Shown piece after piece: positions 1-7,405 of a DNA stretch of 64,000 nucleotides (positions are counted from its first letter, which is position 1; each line of letters begins with the position of its first letter). Below the pieces are notes generated by a model that was not told the DNA's origin, did no database searches, and worked only from the letters and a program-made list of their open reading frames with translations. The stretch lies in NCBI RefSeq assembly GCF_017347605.1, contig NZ_AP024484.1, forward strand, positions 1,455,501 through 1,519,500. The letters are read 5' to 3'. Origin of the DNA: Prevotella herbatica. GTDB taxonomy: Bacteria > Bacteroidota > Bacteroidia > Bacteroidales > Bacteroidaceae. The translations under genes and the position numbers were made by a program.

Positions 1-2
1 AA

Positions 3-1418
3 CAGAATGGAAACAGCGACAGCGATAATCAATCATGGACTTACATATTTTTCATGGGCTTCCTTGGTGGTCTGCTTGCTTTGTTTACACCATGTGTATG
101 GCCTATAATACCAATGACCGTAAGTTTCTTCCTGAAGCGTGCAAAGGATAATAAGAAAAAAGGTATACGAGACGCTATAACCTACGGTATATCTATCGTT
201 GTTATATACTTAGCTTTAGGACTTGCTGTTACAGGATTATTCGGTGCATCGGCATTAAATGCTTTAGCCACTAATGCGGTATTCAACATACTGTTCTGCC
301 TACTGCTTATTTTGTTTGCTGTCAGTTTCTTTGGTTGGTTTGAAATACGCTTACCAGAGAAATGGGGAAATGCAGTAGACACTAAAGCAACATCAACAAC
401 AGGATTGCTTTCTATCTTCCTTATGGCGTTCACGCTTACTCTTGTAAGTTTCTCATGCACAGGTCCTATAATCGGGTTCCTGCTCGTGGATTTTGCGACA
501 TCAGGTTCTATACTTGGCCCAGCAATAGGAATGTTTGGATTTGCGCTTGCTTTGGCATTGCCATTCACTTTATTTGCAATGTTCCCAAGTTGGCTGAAGA
601 GCGCACCACGCTCTGGTTCATGGATGAATACGATAAAGGTTGTGCTTGGATTCATAGAATTAGCATTCTCACTAAAATTCTTCAGCGTTGCTGACCTCGC
701 CTATGGTTGGCATATACTTGACAGAGAAGTTTTCTTGTCACTATGGATTGTCATATTCGGTGCACTTGGACTATATCTCATCGGAAAACTTAAATTCCAA
801 AGCGATGAAGTTGGTGGTGACATAAACAAACCAATGCCAGTGCCTTGCATTATGCTTGGACTATGCTCATTTGCATTCGCCATATATATGGTGCCAGGAT
901 TATGGGGTGCCCCATGTAAAGCCGTAAGCGCCTTTGCTCCACCAATGAATACTCAGGACTTTAACCTAGACACAAAAGAGATCAAGGCTCAATATACTGA
1001 TTACGAAGCAGGAATGGCTGCGGCAAAAGCTGCCGGCAAACCAGCTCTTATAGATTTTACAGGATTTGGATGTGTAAACTGTCGTAAAATGGAAGCTGCA
1101 GTATGGACTGACCCACAAGTAGCTGAGAAAATTAGCAAAGAATATGTATTAATATCACTCTTTGTGGATGATAAGACTCCGCTATCTAAGCCTATGATAA
1201 TAACAGAAAACGGACAAAAGCGTACACTGCGTTCTATCGGTGACAAGTGGAGTTATCTACAACGTAGCAAGTTTGGTGCTAATGCCCAACCATTCTATGT
1301 CCCTGTTGACAATGAGGGTAATCCTCTAAACGGTAGTTATTCTTATAAGGAGGATATTCCTGATTACACAGCTTTCCTTCAAAAAGGATTAGATAAATAT
1401 CGCAATGCTAGACAATAA
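3..1418 (+). CDS. dsbD: Thiol:disulfide interchange protein DsbD, C-terminal part (5' end outside window)
   Basis: DsbD carries electrons from cytoplasmic thioredoxin across the inner membrane to periplasmic thiol proteins. The frame is open to the left window edge, so the first ATG at 54 is internal and the N-terminal periplasmic domain is missing from view. The visible 471 residues hold the hydrophobic core, with the two redox cysteines in the contexts FTPCVWP and SFSCTGP, then further membrane segments, then a C-terminal thioredoxin-like domain with the active site CVNC at bases 1071-1082. The stop overlaps the next gene by 14 bp, so the two are probably co-transcribed. Family assignment is firm. 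Confidence 0.93.
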   Translation, partial: QNGNSDSDNQSWTYIFFMGFLGGLLALFTPCVWPIIPMTVSFFLKRAKDNKKKGIRDAITYGISIVVIYLALGLAVTGLFGASALNALATNAVFNILFCLLLILFAVSFFGWFEIRLPEKWGNAVDTKATSTTGLLSIFLMAFTLTLVSFSCTGPIIGFLLVDFATSGSILGPAIGMFGFALALALPFTLFAMFPSWLKSAPRSGSWMNTIKVVLGFIELAFSLKFFSVADLAYGWHILDREVFLSLWIVIFGALGLYLIGKLKFQSDEVGGDINKPMPVPCIMLGLCSFAFAIYMVPGLWGAPCKAVSAFAPPMNTQDFNLDTKEIKAQYTDYEAGMAAAKAAGKPALIDFTGFGCVNCRKMEAAVWTDPQVAEKISKEYVLISLFVDDKTPLSKPMIITENGQKRTLRSIGDKWSYLQRSKFGANAQPFYVPVDNEGNPLNGSYSYKEDIPDYTAFLQKGLDKYRNARQ

Positions 1419-2697
1419 TATTCGTAAACAGATTCTCTCGCTGATAAACAAAGAGGTGGTTCCTGCCGTAGGATGCACAGAACCTATGGCAGTATCACTT
1501 TGCACTGCACGTGCAAAAGAAATATTGAATGTAATTCCTGAGAAGATAACCGTTTCGCTTAGTGCCAACATTCTGAAAAATGCCATGGGAGTCGGTATTC
1601 CCGGTACTGACATGATTGGATTGCCTATAGCCATAGCTCTTGGCGCTATCATTGGCAAAAGTAAATATAAGCTTGAAGTTATAAAAGACTTGTCGTCTGA
1701 GAGTCTTGAAATGGGGAAGAAATATGTATGTGAAAAGCATATAGATATAAATTTGAAACCTAACATAACAGAGAAACTTTATATTGAAGTGGTTTGCCAG
1801 TCGGGTAAAAACAAATCTACGGCTATAATATCTGGAGCGCATACGAACTTTATTTATGAGGAGCTCAACGGTGATATTCTTCTTGATAAACGTAAAGGTG
1901 CTGACTGCGACAACGAAGAAACAGACATAAGCCTCAACATGCAAATGGTGTGGGACTTTGCCATAACAAGCCCTATTGAAGAGCTTAAATTTATCCTAAA
2001 AACAAAGGAATACAACTTAAAGGCTGCACAAGAAAGTTTAAAAGGAAATTACGGTCATTGTCTAGGCAAAACTATGGACCGTCCGCTGAGTCATGGCATT
2101 TTCGGTAATAGCATCTTCTCTCATATTATCGCAAAGACCGCCTCTGCTTGCGATGCACGTATGGGTGGCGCTATGATTCCTGTAATGAGCAATTCCGGAT
2201 CAGGTAACCAAGGTATATGCGCTACAAATCCTGTAGCTGTTTATGCTGAGGAAAACGAAAATACTGAGGAAGAACTTATCCGAGGATTGATGCTAAGTCA
2301 TCTTTCTGCTATATATATTAAACAGAGTCTTGGCAAACTAAGCGCACTTTGTGGCTGTGTTGTAGCAAGTATTGGTTCAAGCTGTGGCATTACATATCTT
2401 ATGGGAGGCGACTACAAGGATGTTTGTCATGCTGTAAAAAACATGATTGCAAATCTTACTGGAATGATATGTGACGGCGCAAAACCAAGTTGTTCACTTA
2501 AGATATGTTCAGGTGTTAGTACAGCTCTTTTGAGTGCATTGTTGGCTCGTGAAGGAAAACATGTAACTTCTGCAGAAGGAATCATTGACCACGATGTAGA
2601 TCAAAGCATACATAATCTCACAAGTATTGGAAAAGAAGCAATGTGTTCTACAGATGATATGGTGCTTGAGATTATGACACATAAGACTCCTTGCTAG
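1405..2697 (+). CDS. UPF0597 / L-cysteine desulfidase (CyuA-like) family protein
   Basis: This 430-residue cytoplasmic protein matches the UPF0597 family, whose characterised members (CyuA/YhaM and an archaeal L-cysteine desulfidase) split L-cysteine to pyruvate, ammonia and sulfide with an Fe-S cluster. Seen in the sequence: an N-terminal VPAVGCTEP motif, a glycine-rich GSGNQGICATNP stretch in the middle, and clustered cysteines towards the C-terminus (CGCVVASIGSSCG, then CDGAKPSC). Length is normal for the family. It begins inside the dsbD end (14 bp overlap), which suggests translational coupling. The exact substrate (cysteine or serine) is inferred, because the family is related to serine dehydratase. 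Confidence 0.82.
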   Translation: MLDNNIRKQILSLINKEVVPAVGCTEPMAVSLCTARAKEILNVIPEKITVSLSANILKNAMGVGIPGTDMIGLPIAIALGAIIGKSKYKLEVIKDLSSESLEMGKKYVCEKHIDINLKPNITEKLYIEVVCQSGKNKSTAIISGAHTNFIYEELNGDILLDKRKGADCDNEETDISLNMQMVWDFAITSPIEELKFILKTKEYNLKAAQESLKGNYGHCLGKTMDRPLSHGIFGNSIFSHIIAKTASACDARMGGAMIPVMSNSGSGNQGICATNPVAVYAEENENTEEELIRGLMLSHLSAIYIKQSLGKLSALCGCVVASIGSSCGITYLMGGDYKDVCHAVKNMIANLTGMICDGAKPSCSLKICSGVSTALLSALLAREGKHVTSAEGIIDHDVDQSIHNLTSIGKEAMCSTDDMVLEIMTHKTPC

Positions 2698-2780
2698 TTT
2701 TTACTACAGACTTTTATTTTATTTGCAATGGTAATATTGTTGCAATAAACCATTTTTGGAACAAAAATAAATGAATTTAT

Positions 2781-2811
2781 TTTGTTCTTATGGCAACAAG
2801 CATTACCTTTG
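2781..2811 (+). promoter_or_regulatory. Promoter of tRNA-Arg (TTTG-N19-TACCTTTG)
   Basis: TTTG at 2781-2784 and TACCTTTG at 2804-2811, 19 bp apart, match the Bacteroidota sigma-ABfr consensus. The tRNA begins 48 bp further on. Confidence 0.75.
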
Positions 2812-2858
2812 CAAATGAGATTAGCACTTTTCACAATTAGAAAAGTCATTAATAAAGG

Positions 2859-2930
2859 GGTCCTATAGTTCAATGGATAGAACAAATCTCTCCTAAAGAT
2901 TAGATCCGAGTTCGATTCTCGGTGGGACCA
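2859..2930 (+). tRNA. tRNA-Arg (anticodon CCT)
   Basis: A cloverleaf folds by eye. The 7-bp acceptor stem starts GGTCCTA and ends TGGGACC. The anticodon stem is AATCT/AGATT with loop CTCCTAA, so the anticodon is CCT and it reads AGG. The T stem is CCGAG/CTCGG with loop TTCGATT. The discriminator is A at 2930 and no CCA is encoded. It lies alone between the desulfidase-like gene and the ADP-ribosylglycohydrolase gene. Confidence 0.95.
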
Positions 2931-2981
2931 CAATGAGCCTTTTTGACTCATCAAATATTATTAACCTTTTAGCCTTATACT

Positions 2982-3776
2982 ATGCTCGGAGCAATAATTG
3001 GAGACATCGTAGGCTCACGCTTTGAATTTGCAAAGCAGACTACACCGAATTTTACGCTATTCGATAAAGATTGCAACTATACCGACGACACGATATGTAG
3101 TGTTGCGATAGCTGATGCTATCCTTAATAAAAGGACATACAAGGATTCACTTCTTGATTGGTGCAGAAGATATCCGAATCCAATGGGAGGATATAGTACT
3201 ACTTTCAGTAAATGGATAGAACAGGATAATCCACAACCCAACAATAGCTGTGGTAATGATGCTGCTATGAGAGTTAGTCCGGTTGGTTGGCTTTTTGATG
3301 ATTATCACGAAATACTTGAAGAGGCTAAAAAGAGTGCAGAGGTGAGCCATAATCATCCATGCGGGATTAAGGGTGCACAATGTGTTGCCACTTTGATTTA
3401 TTGGCTTCGTACATGCAGAATAACTAAGGAAGAAGTTGAAAGTGCAGTGAAACGCAATTTTGGATATTCAATACCAAATATTAAAGACATATACAAGATT
3501 GGCAGTGAGGGTCATTTCGATGGATTATGCGAAGAGACTGTTCCTTACGCTATAAGCTGTTTCCTTGAAAGTGACAACTTTGAGGATGCTATACGCATTG
3601 CGGTTGCTGCAGGTGGAGATACCGATACCAAAGCTGCTATATGTGGAGCCATTGCAGAGGCTTATTATGAAGTTCCGGATAGCATGATAGAAAAAGCTTA
3701 CGAGTACCTTCCTGATGACATGTTGGATATTGTTACTCAGTTTTGTCAACGAATACAGAATGAATTGGAAGATTAG
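2982..3776 (+). CDS. ADP-ribosylglycohydrolase family protein (DraG-like)
   Basis: The 264-residue protein belongs to the ADP-ribosyl-glycohydrolase (DraG) fold, which uses two metal ions to remove ADP-ribose from a protein or small-molecule acceptor. The N-terminus has the family's GAIIGDIVGSRFE motif followed by the metal-binding YTDDT motif (about residue 31). The C-terminal half has the second metal site, AAGGDTDTKAAICGAI (about residue 209). Length fits a single-domain member. No ADP-ribosyltransferase is encoded nearby, so the substrate is unknown. The gene stands alone, with tRNA-Arg before it and argS after it. Confidence 0.88.
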   Translation: MLGAIIGDIVGSRFEFAKQTTPNFTLFDKDCNYTDDTICSVAIADAILNKRTYKDSLLDWCRRYPNPMGGYSTTFSKWIEQDNPQPNNSCGNDAAMRVSPVGWLFDDYHEILEEAKKSAEVSHNHPCGIKGAQCVATLIYWLRTCRITKEEVESAVKRNFGYSIPNIKDIYKIGSEGHFDGLCEETVPYAISCFLESDNFEDAIRIAVAAGGDTDTKAAICGAIAEAYYEVPDSMIEKAYEYLPDDMLDIVTQFCQRIQNELED

Positions 3777-3812
3777 CAAATAAATGCACCAATATCTTTT
3801 TGACTGTTTTAT

Positions 3813-3843
3813 TTTGTACTTTTTCCTTTTTATTGTAAATTTG
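3813..3843 (+). promoter_or_regulatory. argS promoter (TTTG-N19-TAAATTTG)
   Basis: TTTG at 3813-3816, 19 bp, TAAATTTG at 3836-3843. The argS ATG is 31 bp downstream. Confidence 0.75.
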
Positions 3844-3874
3844 CACATGAATTCGAATTTTATTATTTACCGGT

Positions 3875-5692
3875 ATGAATATTGAGAATGAAATATGCAG
3901 TTCTGTCATCAGCGTGGTGAAAGAACTTTATGGTCAGGATGTGCACGAAAATATGGTACAACTGCAAAAGACACGTAGTAACTTTGAAGGTAATCTTACT
4001 CTTGTAGTTTTCCCTTTTCTTAAGATATCAAAGAAAAAACCAGAAGATACTGCTAATGAAATTGGTGAGTCTTTGGTTAAAACCTGTAGTGCGATAGCTG
4101 GTTTCAATGTTGTTAAGGGATTTCTTAATCTTGTCATTGCTAAAGAGGCTTGGATTGCTCTATTAAATGATATCAATGCCAATGAGAAGTTTGGTGAAAA
4201 ACAAGTTACAGAGAATTCTCCACTGGTAATGATTGAGTACAGTTCTCCAAATACAAATAAGCCACTTCATCTTGGACACGTTCGCAACAACCTGCTTGGT
4301 TGGTCGCTTGCCCAGATTATGGAAGCTAATGGTAACAAGGTTGTAAAGACAAACATTGTCAACGATCGTGGTATCCATATTTGCAAGAGTATGCTTGCTT
4401 GGCAGAAATGGGGAGAAGGAATAACTCCTGAAAAAGCAGGAAAAAAGGGTGACCACCTTATTGGTGACTTCTATGTTGCTTTTGACAAGCATTATAAGGC
4501 TGAATGCGAAGAGTTGAAAACCCAATATATAAAGGAAGGCATGACCGAGGAAACTGCTACCGAAAAGGCAAAGAATGAAGCTCCACTTATAAAAGAAGCT
4601 CATGAGATGCTTGTAAAATGGGAACACAACGACCCTGAGGTGCGTGCTCTTTGGGAAAAAATGAACGCATGGGTTTATGCCGGATTTGACGAGACATACA
4701 AAGCTCTAGGAGTAGGCTTTGACAAGATATATTATGAATCAAATACATACCTCGAGGGCAAAAAGAAGGTAGAGGAAGGTCTTGAAAAAGGACTTTTCTT
4801 CCGCAAGGATGACAACAGTGTATGGGCTGACCTGACACAAGATGGTCTTGACCAAAAACTGTTGCTCCGAAGCGACGGAACTTCTGTTTATATGACACAG
4901 GATATCGGTACAGCTGATATGCGTTTCAAGGACTTCCCTATTGACAAGATGATTTATGTTGTAGGTAATGAGCAGAACTATCATTTCCAGGTTCTGTCAC
5001 TATTACTTGATCGCCTTGGTTTCAAATGGGGAAAGGAACTTGTCCACTTCTCATACGGTATGGTAGAACTTCCTAACGGAAAAATGAAAAGCCGCGAGGG
5101 TACTGTTGTCGATGCTGATGAACTTGTATCAGCTATGGTTGAAGATGCAAGAAAGACAAGTGATGAGCTTGGTAAGTTCAAGGATATGACGGATGACGAG
5201 AAGCAGGAAGTGGCACGCATTGTCGGTCTTGGTGCTCTTAAATACTTTATCCTAAAAGTTGATGCACGCAAGAATATGTTGTTCAACCCAGCAGAGAGTA
5301 TTGACTTCAACGGTAATACTGGTCCTTTCATTCAATATACATACGCACGTATCCGTTCTATACTCCGTAAAGCTCATGCTGAGAACATGAACATTCCTGA
5401 ATCGCTGAATGTAGATGCCCCACTTAACGAAAAGGAAATAGAACTTATTCAGAAAATGAATGAGTTTGGTGCTGCTCTAGAACAAGCAGGAAAAGATTAC
5501 AGTCCTAGCGGAATAGCAAACTATTGCTATGAACTAACAAAAGATTTCAACCAGTTCTATCATGACTACAGCATACTAAATGCTGAAAATGAAGCAGAGA
5601 AGATTACACGTCTTGTATTGGCACAGAATGTTGCCAAAGTTATCAAGAACGGTATGGCTCTACTTGGTATTGAAGTTCCTGAAAGAATGTAA
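3875..5692 (+). CDS. argS: Arginyl-tRNA synthetase
   Basis: This class I aminoacyl-tRNA synthetase charges tRNA-Arg with arginine. At 605 residues it has the expected length. It carries an N-terminal Add-1 type domain, the HIGH-type motif HLGHVRN (about residue 129) in the context SSPNTNKPLHLGH, the KMSKS-like KMKSREGTVV (about residue 406), and a C-terminal DALR anticodon-binding domain after NTGPFIQYTYARI. It has its own promoter and is followed 15 bp later by an RNase H gene. Its substrate tRNA-Arg(CCT) is encoded about 1 kb upstream. Confidence 0.97.
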   Translation: MNIENEICSSVISVVKELYGQDVHENMVQLQKTRSNFEGNLTLVVFPFLKISKKKPEDTANEIGESLVKTCSAIAGFNVVKGFLNLVIAKEAWIALLNDINANEKFGEKQVTENSPLVMIEYSSPNTNKPLHLGHVRNNLLGWSLAQIMEANGNKVVKTNIVNDRGIHICKSMLAWQKWGEGITPEKAGKKGDHLIGDFYVAFDKHYKAECEELKTQYIKEGMTEETATEKAKNEAPLIKEAHEMLVKWEHNDPEVRALWEKMNAWVYAGFDETYKALGVGFDKIYYESNTYLEGKKKVEEGLEKGLFFRKDDNSVWADLTQDGLDQKLLLRSDGTSVYMTQDIGTADMRFKDFPIDKMIYVVGNEQNYHFQVLSLLLDRLGFKWGKELVHFSYGMVELPNGKMKSREGTVVDADELVSAMVEDARKTSDELGKFKDMTDDEKQEVARIVGLGALKYFILKVDARKNMLFNPAESIDFNGNTGPFIQYTYARIRSILRKAHAENMNIPESLNVDAPLNEKEIELIQKMNEFGAALEQAGKDYSPSGIANYCYELTKDFNQFYHDYSILNAENEAEKITRLVLAQNVAKVIKNGMALLGIEVPERM

Positions 5693-5707
5693 TACATTAA
5701 ACTGATT

Positions 5708-6187
5708 ATGACTAATTCCAATCTGACAAATCCACCCGACTGGCGCAACGATACCGTACTGCCATTACCTTTAGAAGTAAAGGCTAATGCTTGGGCTGTT
5801 GACGCTGCATGTTCGGGCAATCCCGGTCCGATGGAATATCAGTGTATAGACCTTGCCAATGGTTCTCAAGTTTTCCATTTCGGTCCTGTGCATGGGACAA
5901 ACAACATTGGTGAATTCCTTGCTATTGTTCATGCATTGGCACTTATGGAAAAACAAGGGATAAAAGACAAGGTGATATATTCTGACAGTTATAATGCTAT
6001 ACTTTGGGTAAACAAAAAAGCATGTAAGACAAAGTTGGAACGTAATCCACGCACAGAAGAGTTATATCAAATTGTAGCGCGCGCCGAGCAATGGCTACGC
6101 ACCCACAACATAAACGTTCCTATCATAAAATGGGAAACTAAAAAGTGGGGAGAGGTTCCAGCCGACTTCGGCAGAAAAAACAAATAA
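5708..6187 (+). CDS. Ribonuclease H (RNase HI type)
   Basis: RNase H cuts the RNA strand of RNA-DNA hybrids. The 159-residue protein shows the type I fold signatures: the first catalytic Asp in VDAACSGNPGP (about residue 32), the catalytic Glu in NNIGEFLAIVHAL, the Asp in VIYSDSYNAILW, and a final Asp in PADFGRK at the C-terminus. It lacks the N-terminal hybrid-binding (viroplasmin-like) domain that many Bacteroidota RNases H have. It follows argS closely and ends at a strong bidirectional terminator. Confidence 0.88.
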   Translation: MTNSNLTNPPDWRNDTVLPLPLEVKANAWAVDAACSGNPGPMEYQCIDLANGSQVFHFGPVHGTNNIGEFLAIVHALALMEKQGIKDKVIYSDSYNAILWVNKKACKTKLERNPRTEELYQIVARAEQWLRTHNINVPIIKWETKKWGEVPADFGRKNK

Positions 6188-6189
6188 TA

Positions 6190-6227
6190 AAAAATCATCT
6201 TTACAATATAGTAAAGATGATTTTTTA
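6190..6227. terminator. Bidirectional intrinsic terminator between RNase H and ribD genes
   Basis: A 15-bp stem (AAAAATCATCTTTAC with its complement) closes a 6-base loop. It has A-runs and T-runs on the two sides, so it can stop both convergent genes. Confidence 0.85.
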
Positions 6228-6230
6228 TTT

Positions 6231-7157
6231 CTACTCTGTGTATTTTAAAAAAGTCCTTATGCTATTCCCGTCAATATCAAAACTGTTTGTAAGTCTTGTA
6301 TTATATGGAAGCATTGGCGCTTTAGTACCGTTATTTATATATTTAGGAGATGTCTCTACCCTTATTTCATCCCACAGACCCGAATCAATGAATGAATATA
6401 GAGTTTTCGCTCCGCCCTCAACAATGATTGACTGTATTTTTTTTGAATACAGTTCCTTCATCATTTCATTAATATCTGTATCGTGAGTTAATACGATGCG
6501 CATAGGATCATTACCGTACCACTCACGCACGTTCAACATTGGATGTTCTCGCTCGTCTGTAACGCGTCCCACAAGTATTGCATCGTTCTCAGCTCTTAGT
6601 TTATGAGATAACATCTTTGTGAATGGAGTCGAAAAAGTAAAAGCTTTAAAATCGTTATCAATAAAACCATTTACAGACTGTGCCCATTTCAATATTATAT
6701 AAGGTCGGCTATGGGTATTGAATGTAATGAAACGTCTGTTGAGTTCAAGACATTCTTTTTCCATCACACCCACGACAACCTCTATTCCCGCTTCACGAAG
6801 TTTGCGTATTCCTCGCCCTTGCACTTTAGCAAAAGGGTCTATGCAGCCACATACACATCTTTTTACACCTTTACTTATAATGAGATCAGCACAGGGTGGA
6901 GTCTTTCCATAATGTGAACATGGTTCAAGACTTACGTATATTGTAGATTCTTTAAGCAAGTGCTCGTTTTCTGGTTTCACGCTTGCGAACGCATTCACTT
7001 CAGCATGCCCTTCTCCACAACGCACATGATAACCTTCACCTATAATCCTGTCATCGGCAGAAACAATAACAGCTCCTACCATAGGATTTGGTTTAGCGTT
7101 AAGCATACCATTACGCGCCAGTTGAAGACAACGTCGCATGTAATATTCAAGTTCCAT
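6231..7157 (-). CDS. ribD: Riboflavin biosynthesis protein RibD (deaminase/reductase)
   Basis: RibD performs two successive steps of riboflavin synthesis: deamination of the pyrimidine and reduction of its ribosyl side chain. The N-terminal cytidine-deaminase-like domain has the zinc ligands in GHAEVNAF (about residue 49) and EPCSHYGKTPPCADLI (about residue 77). The C-terminal part is the RibD_C reductase domain (SVNGFID, then IIVEGGAKTLYSFI). At 308 residues it is on the short side for the bifunctional enzyme; the loss appears to be in the reductase domain, yet its signature segments remain. It stands alone on the minus strand, sharing a terminator with the RNase H gene. Confidence 0.93.
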   Translation of the reverse strand: MELEYYMRRCLQLARNGMLNAKPNPMVGAVIVSADDRIIGEGYHVRCGEGHAEVNAFASVKPENEHLLKESTIYVSLEPCSHYGKTPPCADLIISKGVKRCVCGCIDPFAKVQGRGIRKLREAGIEVVVGVMEKECLELNRRFITFNTHSRPYIILKWAQSVNGFIDNDFKAFTFSTPFTKMLSHKLRAENDAILVGRVTDEREHPMLNVREWYGNDPMRIVLTHDTDINEMMKELYSKKIQSIIVEGGAKTLYSFIDSGLWDEIRVETSPKYINNGTKAPMLPYNTRLTNSFDIDGNSIRTFLKYTE

Positions 7158-7325
7158 ATCTATTAAAAAAATAACATTGTGTGTTTACAAATGTAGCTAT
7201 TAAATATATCATTACCAAATAATGACAACAGTTTTGTTTATTATAAATAGATAAAAAAACATGATATTTATATATTTTGTAGTCAAAATAATGACTAAAA
7301 TATACATTTATTGTAAAAAAAATGG

Positions 7326-7333
7326 TACTTTTG
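7326..7333 (+). promoter_or_regulatory. Probable -7 box (TACTTTTG) for the 960-residue barrel gene
   Basis: The motif matches TAnnTTTG, 72 bp before the ATG. No good TTTG was found at the expected distance upstream, so the site is tentative. Confidence 0.4.
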
Positions 7334-7405
7334 CCATAGAATTAATGGCTAAAAAACAATGAATATAACATATTCATCTAATAACCACATACCAATCAAC
7401 ATATA